31,225 nucleotides of DNA from the IMG/VR virus record IMGVR_UViG_3300030101_001678, positions 1 to 31,225 of that record; one strand, given 5' to 3'. Positions 16,689-23,015 of this stretch are shown here, piece after piece. A model generated the notes under the pieces. The model was not told the origin of the DNA. It ran no database searches and worked only from the letters and a program-made list of their open reading frames with translations. The DNA comes from a virus. The position numbers were made by a program, and so were the translations under genes. Each line of letters starts with the position of its first letter. The first letter of the stretch is position 1.

Positions 16689-18091
16689 TACACAATCCAA
16701 TTACTGTTGCCGTAGTCCAAATCACCAGAAAAACTATAATGATCTACCGAACCCGCCGCCTTCATCGCTTGGCTTGCAAACGTCAATATAAACGCATCAG
16801 CTAAGTCAGGAGAGCGTAAACCACGCCTTTTCATCTCATCCTTACCTTCAGCTTTAAACTTACCAGAGGACAAAATCTTAAAGCGTAACGATGTTAGCTC
16901 ATTGATTAACTCTTCCTGATCCGGCATCGAGCAATCTCGCGCCTCAAACCACTCACGACACTTAAACCATAACTCATCACGTAAACGCTGATACCGTGCG
17001 CCCAAACTAGGACTCTCAGCAACGTTAATCGCCCTCGCAGGTAATCCAAGCTCCTGAAGCCTAGAACATACCCCCGCCCCTATCCCTATGCTGTCTACAC
17101 AGATCTCAACCGGACGCTCCATAAAACTCGTGGCCTCATAGTCCGTCAGAACAAAACCTACAGTCTCCATAAGGTCTTTACCCTGCCAAGACTTAACAGG
17201 CTCCAACAAGACGTTTCCCTGCCTCTTAGCAAGCCCACAGCGGTCATTCCCATACTGAGCTACATCCAAACCCCAAATGGGCGAGATATTCATAGCATCA
17301 ACCTCACGCGAAATCGCAGACTCCACAATATGCCTACTAATTAACGTGTCGTTACTGTCCTCACCAAACTCACCAAGAGCACGTATGCGGAAAATATTGC
17401 TATCCTCACCATATTGAGCCTTCATTTCCTCAATAAAATCATCACTCACATACGGACTGTCATAACAACTCACCGTCATCTTATTCCAACGATGAGCGTT
17501 TTTATGAAAAGCATCATAAAAATAGCCAGTATTACGTGTGGGATTGCCCACCATAAGGATCTTAGAACCCTTCGTAGACAATGCACCCTGCGCTACCTCA
17601 AAGATTACATCATCCACACCAGAACACTCATCAATACAGAATAAAATCCTCTCATGGTGAAAACCTTGCAAAGCTTCTGGGTTTTCCTTCCGGCTTACCC
17701 TCGCATGACAGCTTGAATCTACACCCTTTACCGTGATCTTATCACTGGTGATCTCAAGTTGGTTCTGTAAACCCTTGGGCATCTTTCTGGCCCACTTCTG
17801 GATCTCAGCCCATAACACTTGGTTCAACTGATTAGCAGAGTTAGCAGTGCACACAATCCGGCAAGACCGTGTGATCATGTACCACAAGATAACCCAACTC
17901 AGCAAAGCAGACTTACCTACGCCGTGTGAAGACTTCACAGCAACGCGAGGATCATCCCTAACAGCGTTTAAGGCTCGCTTCTGCCACTCTTGCGGCTCCG
18001 CACCAAGACAAGACTGAACAAAAAGCACAGGATCACCATGAAGCTGAAGCAAAATGTCGGACGTGGATTTAACAGAATTTTTTTGGTGCAT
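16688..18091 (-). CDS. Large terminase subunit (ATPase/nuclease), 467 aa
   Basis: Motor that cuts and packages DNA into proheads. The N-terminal ATPase has Walker A SSHGVGKS at 54-61, Walker B ILFCIDE at 149-155 with the catalytic Glu, and a coupling motif MVGNPTR at ~180-186. The C-terminal RNase H-fold nuclease shows acidic residues in IWGLDVAQYG (Asp276), EICVDSIGIGAG and SPDLADAFIL. Length is normal for the family. Start ATG 18091 has no good ribosome site, and a 291-bp gap separates it from terS. Its TAA overlaps the next ATG. Confidence 0.93.
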   Translation of the reverse strand: MHQKNSVKSTSDILLQLHGDPVLFVQSCLGAEPQEWQKRALNAVRDDPRVAVKSSHGVGKSALLSWVILWYMITRSCRIVCTANSANQLNQVLWAEIQKWARKMPKGLQNQLEITSDKITVKGVDSSCHARVSRKENPEALQGFHHERILFCIDECSGVDDVIFEVAQGALSTKGSKILMVGNPTRNTGYFYDAFHKNAHRWNKMTVSCYDSPYVSDDFIEEMKAQYGEDSNIFRIRALGEFGEDSNDTLISRHIVESAISREVDAMNISPIWGLDVAQYGNDRCGLAKRQGNVLLEPVKSWQGKDLMETVGFVLTDYEATSFMERPVEICVDSIGIGAGVCSRLQELGLPARAINVAESPSLGARYQRLRDELWFKCREWFEARDCSMPDQEELINELTSLRFKILSSGKFKAEGKDEMKRRGLRSPDLADAFILTFASQAMKAAGSVDHYSFSGDLDYGNSNWIV

Positions 18092-18382
18092 ACGGTACTT
18101 TACGTTGAAATCGCCACCAAGGGGGGGGTGGTGGAAAAATAAACCCCCGCAAAACAGGTGTGGATCTGTCTCACAGGGGCCACGAGCAGTACCAAGTATT
18201 CGTCAAAATAGGAAAGGTACAAGCATCTGAAATAAACCTATCACTAATGGGTAATAACCCATTGTATATTCATCTAGCAGTTATGAAGGCTTCTGTCAAT
18301 ATGCCTTTGTGAATATATTAGTCGAGTATGTATGGGGGTATATACATATATACACGCCACCGCGATTTTTTGCAGGGAGGGG
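18092..18382. other. terS-terL intergenic region, possible packaging site
   Basis: I find no convincing gene here; the short minus frame over part of it is a terS shadow. It holds an 8-G run (18121-18128) flanked by CCACCA/TGGTGG inverted arms (18114-18134), a perfect 7-bp inverted repeat AATGGGT/ACCCATT with a 4-nt loop (18246-18263), and alternating TATA-type sequence at 18330-18355. No T-run follows either hairpin. Long non-coding DNA inside an otherwise overlapping operon, between the two terminase genes, suggests a cos/pac site or RNA control of terL translation. Confidence 0.4.
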
Positions 18383-18838
18383 TCAACGCGATTTTGATAA
18401 AAATTTCGGTGGTCTGCCTGGTTTTTTCTTAGGTTTTGGAACATTTTCTTCCATTGGTTCCGAAGTAAAATTAAAATGCTCAATAATATCAGCATCTTGC
18501 ACGTCTTGACCTTTACCCTGCTCAGGTAAATGTATTTCTTTAGCATCTAAAATGCGGTTTGCCTCAGTTATACGAGAGGCTACATCTTGCAACGCTAATG
18601 CGAACTCAGAACCCGCGCCAGTTACATTGACATCTTGCGGTAAAAGCTTTGATAGCTTGGATATTGTGCCACTTGCGTCCTTTTCCAACTGATCAGCAAT
18701 GAGTATGTCAACAGGTTTGCCGCGTTTTTCTGTAATATGTAGCGCGGAATAGATCTCTTTTCGCAATCTTGCGGTTATTTGCTGACCTGTTCCGCTACCT
18801 TTTGGACGCCCAGAACTATTCTTAATCTCGTTAACCAA
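18383..18838 (-). CDS. Small terminase subunit-like DNA-binding protein, 151 aa
   Basis: Presumed TerS, which recognises the packaging site and hands DNA to the large subunit. It starts with a basic segment (GRPKGSGTGQQITARLRKEI), has a helical middle (~35-110, probable oligomerisation), an acidic stretch and a basic AT-hook-like tail (KPKKKPGRPPKF). It precedes terL in the same orientation, the usual order. The start is TTG at 18838 with GAGG eight bases before; no ATG or GTG is available in frame. Identity as TerS rests mainly on position, size and DNA-binding features. It is transcribed divergently from the plus-strand operon. Confidence 0.6.
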   Translation of the reverse strand: MVNEIKNSSGRPKGSGTGQQITARLRKEIYSALHITEKRGKPVDILIADQLEKDASGTISKLSKLLPQDVNVTGAGSEFALALQDVASRITEANRILDAKEIHLPEQGKGQDVQDADIIEHFNFTSEPMEENVPKPKKKPGRPPKFLSKSR

Positions 18839-18887
18839 CTGATTTACCTCACTATTTATTTTTTATTCTCTTTATTTATAGTTAAAT

Positions 18888-18956
18888 GAATAAAATATTC
18901 AATTAGTATGTTGACTTTTATATTCTATTGCTATTATATTATTCATATCTGAATAA
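18888..18956 (+). promoter_or_regulatory. Divergent promoter region with operator for the plus-strand operon
   Basis: TTGACT (18911-18916) and TATATT (18935-18940), spaced 18 bp, form a good plus-strand promoter. A perfect inverted repeat TTATTC-ATATCT-GAATAA at 18939-18956 overlaps the start-site side. A second palindrome GAATA-AAA-TATTC lies at 18888-18900, inside a weaker minus-strand promoter candidate (TTGAAT, 16 bp, TATAAA) for terS. The operator half-sites match those at the repressor, cro and integrase promoters, so control by the phage repressor is inferred. Confidence 0.65.
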
Positions 18957-18977
18957 ATTAAGTGTGGAGATAAACAG

Positions 18978-19292
18978 ATGAATTTATATAAAGAAGCAAC
19001 AGAAATTGCCAAAGAAGCTTATGAAGATACAAAGTGCTTTGATGAAGCTTGCGACAGAATACACGAAATATGTGACGGTCATGAAATCAGCATTTATTAC
19101 GGCAAGGCAATACAATTCTGCGCTGAACACCCTACCCATAGAGGTGAAGAATACCTAGAAGATTGTGGCGGCATTGCTCAAGATGGTGACACATTTGGCT
19201 CTATTGCTTGCCGCATTGCATATGCAACGCTTTTTGTATCAGCACAAGACGCTCTTTCAGAATTACAAGATGAAATTGAAGAGGTGTCATAA
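18978..19292 (+). CDS. Acidic protein preceding ArdC, 104 aa
   Basis: First gene of the plus-strand operon, with ribosome site GGAG before ATG 18978. About 24 of 104 residues are Asp or Glu against about seven Lys/Arg, so the protein is strongly negative. It has five Cys, and is largely helical. I recognise no family. Its TAA shares a base with the next ATG (TAATG), coupling it to the ArdC-like gene. The charge and neighbour allow a DNA-mimic antirestriction role, but that is inference only. Confidence 0.65.
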   Translation: MNLYKEATEIAKEAYEDTKCFDEACDRIHEICDGHEISIYYGKAIQFCAEHPTHRGEEYLEDCGGIAQDGDTFGSIACRIAYATLFVSAQDALSELQDEIEEVS

Positions 19293-20182
19293 TGTCAAAA
19301 ACAAATGAAGCATTAAATGCAATAGCTCAAACTGTCATTGGTATGATGAATGAGCATGGCACAAACTGGACAAAGCCCTGGAAAGATGCAGTTAGAGCTC
19401 ATGGCCAACCAGTAAGTGCAAGGAAAAGACCTTACACTGGTATCAACAGAATTAGCCTGGGATTATCAATAGCACTTCAGGGTCACACCTCACCAGTATT
19501 CGGAACTTTTAAACAATGGAAATCTTTAGGTGCTAATGTCAAAAAAGGCTCTAAAGGTTACAAAGTGATATTTTATACAACAGTAGTTGTAAAAGATAAG
19601 GATACAGACAAAGACAAAGCTTTACCATGCGCTAAGGTTTATACTGTCTTTAATAGTGACCAAGTGGAAAATTGGGATGGTTCTTGGTTAGAAGAGGACA
19701 TTGAAGAGTTCGATCAACAATGGAACGATATTAAAGATGTTGACCGGTTCATCAATTCCATTGGCGCTGACATTACTTTAGATAATTCAAACAGTGCATT
19801 TTATAGACCGTCAACTGACTCCATCCATATGCCAAACAAAGCACAATTTAATGATGCACAAGGTTATTATGGGACATTGTTTCATGAGCTTGTGCACTGG
19901 ACAGGCCACGAGACAAGAGAAGATAGAAAGCTTAATACTCGTTTTGGTTCTGATAAATACGCATTTGAGGAATTAGTAGCCGAATTAGGTGGTGCCATGC
20001 TTAGTGGCATCACTGGCGTTGAAGCTACACCAAGAGAAGACCATGCAATCTATCTTAATAATTGGATGCAGTGTTTAAAAGATGAACCAAAAGCTATCCA
20101 GAAAGCTTGCAGTCTAGCTGAGAAAGCTTCTCAATTTATTCTTAACAGTTCGTCAACAATAGTAATGAAAGAGGCCGCATAA
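19292..20182 (+). CDS. ardC: ArdC-like antirestriction protein (ssDNA-binding + zincin), 296 aa
   Basis: Residues ~8-120 match the ArdC N-terminal domain: GTNWTKPWKD, 'RPYTGINRISL', 'FGTFKQWKSLGANVKKGSKGYKVIFYT'. It binds single-stranded DNA in plasmid ArdC. Residues ~165-240 form a zincin metallopeptidase with HELVHWTGH (His198, Glu199, His202) and downstream FEELVAELGG, whose Glu can supply the third zinc ligand. ArdC proteins protect incoming DNA from host restriction. The length of ~300 aa is normal. The gene lies second in a repressor-controllable operon of unknown small genes. The symbol is by family likeness. Confidence 0.82.
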   Translation: MSKTNEALNAIAQTVIGMMNEHGTNWTKPWKDAVRAHGQPVSARKRPYTGINRISLGLSIALQGHTSPVFGTFKQWKSLGANVKKGSKGYKVIFYTTVVVKDKDTDKDKALPCAKVYTVFNSDQVENWDGSWLEEDIEEFDQQWNDIKDVDRFINSIGADITLDNSNSAFYRPSTDSIHMPNKAQFNDAQGYYGTLFHELVHWTGHETREDRKLNTRFGSDKYAFEELVAELGGAMLSGITGVEATPREDHAIYLNNWMQCLKDEPKAIQKACSLAEKASQFILNSSSTIVMKEAA

Positions 20183-20293
20183 ATGCCTCTCTCTGAACTC
20201 ATAAGCATAATCAAACAAACTGCGCTCACTGAATGGGTGAGTGCAATCCTAATATTTGCAGCGTTCTTTGTTGCAATCTCAATTTTAACGTAG
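20183..20293 (+). CDS. 36-residue single-pass membrane peptide
   Basis: Read directly: ATG 20183 immediately after the ArdC stop, TAG ending at 20293. It has a short polar N terminus (MPLSELISIIKQTALTEW) and a hydrophobic segment AILIFAAFFVAISIL, long enough for one membrane span. GAGGCCGC lies just before the start. No function known. It could be a superinfection or membrane-associated factor, or a coupling peptide. Confidence 0.5.
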   Translation: MPLSELISIIKQTALTEWVSAILIFAAFFVAISILT

Positions 20294-20301
20294 GTGACAA
20301 G

Positions 20302-20568
20302 ATGAAAACAGGAATAAACATTATTAACAAAAAGTACCAACATATTATAGACGATATTATGGACGAGCCATATTGCATTGGCGTATATCTAAAACGTCCT
20401 TACATCTTTAGTGTATCGGAAGCATCGTGCACATTCTTTGACTTGGATAGCAGTGATTACGAACACCTATCACCAAGTAAAAAACGCAATGCTGCAATCA
20501 AAGATTTAAACGCTTGTATTCGTGATGAGGCTACCAAAATAGATCCCGACGAATGGGACAAGGGTTAA
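20302..20568 (+). CDS. Hypothetical protein, 88 aa
   Basis: ATG 20302 follows AGGTGACAAG, a good ribosome site, so I prefer it to the further-upstream frame start at 20233 that overlaps the membrane peptide. The protein begins MKTGINIINKKYQHIIDDIM, has 'EPYCIGVYLKRPYIFSVSEAS' and ends in an acidic region (DPDEWDKG). It has a mixed helix/strand pattern and no motif that I recognise. It belongs to the plus-strand operon downstream of ArdC. Confidence 0.6.
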   Translation: MKTGINIINKKYQHIIDDIMDEPYCIGVYLKRPYIFSVSEASCTFFDLDSSDYEHLSPSKKRNAAIKDLNACIRDEATKIDPDEWDKG

Positions 20569-20571
20569 ACA

Positions 20572-20790
20572 ATGATCCACTTTCGTAGACCTAAAGCGTT
20601 ATATGTAAGGCCATATACAGCGCCAATCATATTGTTAGAACGTGCAGCAAGAGCCTTACCTAGTTCGATGGTGTGCAAGATTTTATATAGCGTATTAGCA
20701 GACAATGATCGTATCCAGGCTGTTGATCTAGACACATTAGCCAACAAGCTAGGACGCATTGCACATGAGAGATCGAGAAAATGCAAGTAA
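20572..20790 (+). CDS. Hypothetical small protein, 72 aa
   Basis: ATG 20572 lies three bases after the preceding stop, with AAGGG upstream. The sequence is basic and hydrophobic ('YTAPIILLERAARALPSSMVCKILYSVLADND') with a positive C terminus (HERSRKCK). No family recognised. The predicted helices and the end 'DLDTLANKLGRIAHE' might form a small DNA-binding fold, but there is no clear helix-turn-helix. It overlaps the next gene by 10 bp. Confidence 0.5.
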   Translation: MIHFRRPKALYVRPYTAPIILLERAARALPSSMVCKILYSVLADNDRIQAVDLDTLANKLGRIAHERSRKCK

Positions 20791-20957
20791 GCATTAACAG
20801 ACTAACTAGCTTTGCCTCAGACCTTGAGCAAGAACTACCAAAGTTGTCACGCGATATAATGGACGCGGCAACAAGAATTGAAAAATTAACGTTTCAAGTT
20901 GCAGCGTTAAAAACTGAAGTGACTATTTTACAAAAAAAGAAGGAAAATAAACTATGA
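20781..20957 (+). CDS. Small coiled-coil protein, 58 aa
   Basis: Read directly: ATG 20781 to TGA 20957. It begins MQVSINRLTSFASDLEQELP; residues ~28-50 (ATRIEKLTFQVAALKTEVTILQ) form heptads of Ile/Leu/Val typical of a short coiled coil, and it ends with a lysine cluster. ATGA overlap with the next gene at 20954 supports translation. It is probably an oligomerising accessory factor; function unknown. Confidence 0.55.
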   Translation: MQVSINRLTSFASDLEQELPKLSRDIMDAATRIEKLTFQVAALKTEVTILQKKKENKL

Positions 20958-21199
20958 AGTTAGAAAATTCAAATTTTGTTAAATTATATACAGAACTTGC
21001 ACATGCTATGTTGGAAGAAAGTTTCTACGGAGAAATTAATTCACTTTATGAAACTGATGAAAACGGTGACGATAAAACTGATGAAAGCGGTGACGAAAGA
21101 TATACCGAAGAGGCTCAAGAGTTGTTTGATGATTATCGTAGCCGTGTCTTAAAAGTTCTTGAGAGAAACGGAGTAAAACAAAAGGAAAATAAGGTATGA
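20954..21199 (+). CDS. Acidic hypothetical protein, 81 aa
   Basis: Helical ends flank a central internal repeat of the type ETDENGDDKTDESGDE. The repeat has high Asp/Glu density and could bind divalent cations or mimic nucleic acid. AGGAAAAT lies just upstream of ATG 20954; it is coupled by ATGA to the gene before and again to the gene after (21196). I recognise no family. Confidence 0.55.
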   Translation: MKLENSNFVKLYTELAHAMLEESFYGEINSLYETDENGDDKTDESGDERYTEEAQELFDDYRSRVLKVLERNGVKQKENKV

Positions 21200-21471
21200 A
21201 TAAATACGAAACAGTAGTACCTTCAGACTTTGATGCAGATAAAAGCTTTATGAAAGCTATGAATATGATGCAGAAGTTTTTACAGAAAAACGAAGCAGAC
21301 GGTAAAATGGCGATGGTCAGTTTAGCTAGGGCCATAGGCGGTACACTTATGCTTACGACAGAGAAAGAACAGAGAGATATGGCGCTTGCTACGGTAATAA
21401 CGCAAATGTGCCAGACCTTTGCGGATTTCTTGCAAATGGAAGAACAAGAAAAAAGAGATAACAAGCTATGA
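21196..21471 (+). CDS. Hypothetical protein, 91 aa
   Basis: Met-rich helical protein: 'SFMKAMNMMQKFLQKNEADGKMAMVSLARAIGG' then 'DMALATVITQMCQTFADFLQMEEQE'. Twelve methionines in 91 residues is unusual. Ribosome site AAGGAA upstream of ATG 21196; overlaps both neighbours by 4 bp (ATGA). No membrane span and no recognised family. Confidence 0.6.
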   Translation: MNKYETVVPSDFDADKSFMKAMNMMQKFLQKNEADGKMAMVSLARAIGGTLMLTTEKEQRDMALATVITQMCQTFADFLQMEEQEKRDNKL

Positions 21472-21833
21472 CTAATAACGAAAAAAAAGAACTTGATAGG
21501 TTACGTGACATTATAGGCTCTTTGATGATTAGGCAATTTGGACTTTGTGAAGGCTATAGCCAAGAAAAATATAGGGAAGCAATCAATTTAATTTTTCATG
21601 AGTGGACGAAAGAAAAAACTATTGAAATGGATAAAAGAAATACATTGGCGATTGAACTTGGTGAAAGAACTGGTTTGGACATTGAGGGTAGTGAAGTAAT
21701 GGAAGATGACAAGTATGTTTATTATCATAATCCAGAATATCCTGATGAAGTAGAGCGTTATCAAAAACCGTTACCGATGCTTGCAGAGCCGTGGGATGAT
21801 ATACCGTATGAGAAAAGCCCTTTTAACCTCTAG
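21468..21833 (+). CDS. Hypothetical protein, 121 aa, last gene of plus-strand operon
   Basis: Charged protein beginning MTNNEKKELDRLRDIIGSLM, with 'EGYSQEKYREAINLIFHEWTKEK' and an acidic C terminus ('YYHNPEYPDEVERYQ'). No catalytic motif recognised. It ends convergently, overlapping the minus-strand 167-aa gene by 11 bp. No obvious T-run terminator lies at this junction, so opposing transcription from the two early operons may collide here. Confidence 0.6.
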   Translation: MTNNEKKELDRLRDIIGSLMIRQFGLCEGYSQEKYREAINLIFHEWTKEKTIEMDKRNTLAIELGERTGLDIEGSEVMEDDKYVYYHNPEYPDEVERYQKPLPMLAEPWDDIPYEKSPFNL

Positions 21834-22326
21834 GCATCCCGAATACATCACCAAGCGCATCTAAGCACAAACGCAAGGCTACGATTCCGCCCTTTGGATC
21901 GTGGCCTTGTTGTTTTGCCCAATCGTTAGCACTAGCTCCTTCGACGACCACCCATTGAGCCACGTCTGACAGATCCTTACCTATTGTCCTCAGTGCAGCA
22001 AGATAATCTGAAAACGCATCATGTCCTTGTTCATCGTTTCCGCGTGTCCCATCCACAATGTTTGCATCGTATGACGCTGTCAGCTTTTGCGCTCTCCCTG
22101 CTTTACGCCACAAAGCATAAAGCTTCATTCCGGCCTCAAACTGGCGTCTGTTGATCTGTTCCCGCGAGTAATACCTATCGAGAGGCGTTTGAACGGTCAC
22201 ACGCATCCTCTTAGGGCTTCCCAGACGCTTATCCACGTTTTCGTATGCAATACCTTCCGTATGCTGCAAACGCTCGCGTGTGCCGAAATCAGACGGTGTG
22301 TGGATCGGTTTCTTGCTCTTCGACAT
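21823..22326 (-). CDS. Last gene of replication operon, DUF6456-like, 167 aa
   Basis: The N-terminal half is basic (SPKRMRVTVQTPLDRYYSRE). Then comes 'FEAGMKLYALWRKAGRAQKL' and a C-terminal region 'ANDWAKQQGHDPKGGIVALRLCLDALGDVFG'. The last segment resembles the DUF6456-type end found in alphaproteobacterial and phage regulatory proteins (G-P--GK--LRLALD-LA-hYG). A regulatory role is possible but unproven. GAGG seven bases before ATG 22326 supports this start despite a 38-bp overlap with the previous gene. Confidence 0.55.
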   Translation of the reverse strand: MSKSKKPIHTPSDFGTRERLQHTEGIAYENVDKRLGSPKRMRVTVQTPLDRYYSREQINRRQFEAGMKLYALWRKAGRAQKLTASYDANIVDGTRGNDEQGHDAFSDYLAALRTIGKDLSDVAQWVVVEGASANDWAKQQGHDPKGGIVALRLCLDALGDVFGMPRG

Positions 22327-22588
22327 TCTCTGTCCTCAATGCTAATGCTAATGCTAGATAATTGATCGCATCCAAAATATTGTCCTCGCGCCAGTTCAGA
22401 TCGTTTCTGCCAAGCTTGAACTCTACCATATCCATTGAGACTTCACTTGGCGTAACTCTTACGCCGCGCCTGATAGATGATCTTATTGCTAACTGCTTAA
22501 ACAATTCTTCAGCCTCGCCATGCTCTCCACCACGCTCTACTATTAATTGTTTACATTTATCCAAAACTTGTAATGCTGCCTCACTCAT
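22289..22588 (-). CDS. DUF6378-like phage protein, 99 aa
   Basis: Pattern: N-terminal helix 'LDKCKQLIVERGGEHGEAEELFKQLA', then 'RVTPSEVSMDMVEFKLGRND' and 'REDNILDAINYLALALAL'. This matches the small helical DUF6378 type found next to phage replication genes (H-Y/G--E----RIA ... P-DV--MM--LK-AR ... D---D--GY-AL). Its function is unknown; the helix pattern superficially resembles MazG-like nucleotide hydrolases, but metal-binding Glu pairs are not evident. Start overlaps the upstream stop by 8 bp (ATGAGTGA). Confidence 0.6.
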   Translation of the reverse strand: MSEAALQVLDKCKQLIVERGGEHGEAEELFKQLAIRSSIRRGVRVTPSEVSMDMVEFKLGRNDLNWREDNILDAINYLALALALRTENVEEQETDPHTV

Positions 22589-23015
22589 TTTCTAACTCCC
22601 ATTTTCTCCGTTTAATCATTTCTATTTGCCATGCCTTATATTTCGCCAGATTAGGTGCGTTTAAAATTTTTCTCCGATTAGCAATTCCCTCCAACATTCC
22701 TAGACATTGAATTTCATTCACCGTAGCCAAAAAATCCTTTTCTTTTAATTCAGCAAAATCAGACGATTTTCGGGTCAAGGTTTCGGGACAGGACATGACA
22801 GTATATAAATACTGTCCTGTTGTCCTGAGATGTCCCAAAATAACCTCACCTTGTCCTAGCCGTGTCCTAGCCGTGTCCCCGAGCATGCTAAGTATATTGT
22901 TTTTATTGACTTTTTTCAGGACACCATCTGGGACATCAGGACACAGCCATTTTAACTTCAAAATTCTCGTGTCCTGAGCGTGTCCCAGCCCAATTTCGAA
23001 CGGATATTCGCCCAT
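22581..23015 (-). CDS. Hypothetical protein overlying repeat cluster, 144 aa
   Basis: The frame is uninterrupted from ATG 23015 (overlapping the primase-helicase TGA as TGATG) to 22581. The N-terminal two-thirds coincide with the TGTCC/GGACA cluster, so the amino-acid sequence there (QDTRILKLKW, CPDVPDGVLKK, GDTARTRLGQGEV, GHLRTTGQ) is constrained by DNA repeats. The C-terminal third is helical ('MLEGIANRRKILNAPNLAKYKAWQIEMIKRRKWELENE'). No family recognised. It may act on the element it contains, as lambda O does on its own origin; that is inference. Confidence 0.55.
   Translation of the reverse strand: MGEYPFEIGLGHAQDTRILKLKWLCPDVPDGVLKKVNKNNILSMLGDTARTRLGQGEVILGHLRTTGQYLYTVMSCPETLTRKSSDFAELKEKDFLATVNEIQCLGMLEGIANRRKILNAPNLAKYKAWQIEMIKRRKWELENE
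22786..22985. repeat. Cluster of 13 TGTCC/GGACA sites around an AT-rich core (candidate replication origin)
   Basis: GGACA starts at 22786, 22791, 22919, 22931 and 22939. TGTCC starts at 22813, 22821, 22831, 22852, 22863, 22874, 22970 and 22981. Spacings of exactly 11 bp occur at 22852/22863/22874 and 22970/22981. Between the two groups, 22888-22917 is AT-rich (TAAGTATATTG, TTTTTATTGACTTTTTT). Iterons flanking an unwinding-type core next to a primase-helicase fit a phage origin; transcription-factor binding or another function remains possible. Confidence 0.6.

Noticed and set aside
18274-18546. 90-residue minus-strand ORF
   Set aside because: It overlaps terS out of frame, lacks a ribosome site and has no coding character.
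21036-21464. 142-residue minus-strand ORF across the plus-strand operon
   Set aside because: Antisense shadow over two coupled plus-strand genes with ribosome sites.
22786-22985. CRISPR array
   Set aside because: The repeats are pentamers with irregular short spacing on both strands, not 25-37 bp direct repeats with unique spacers.
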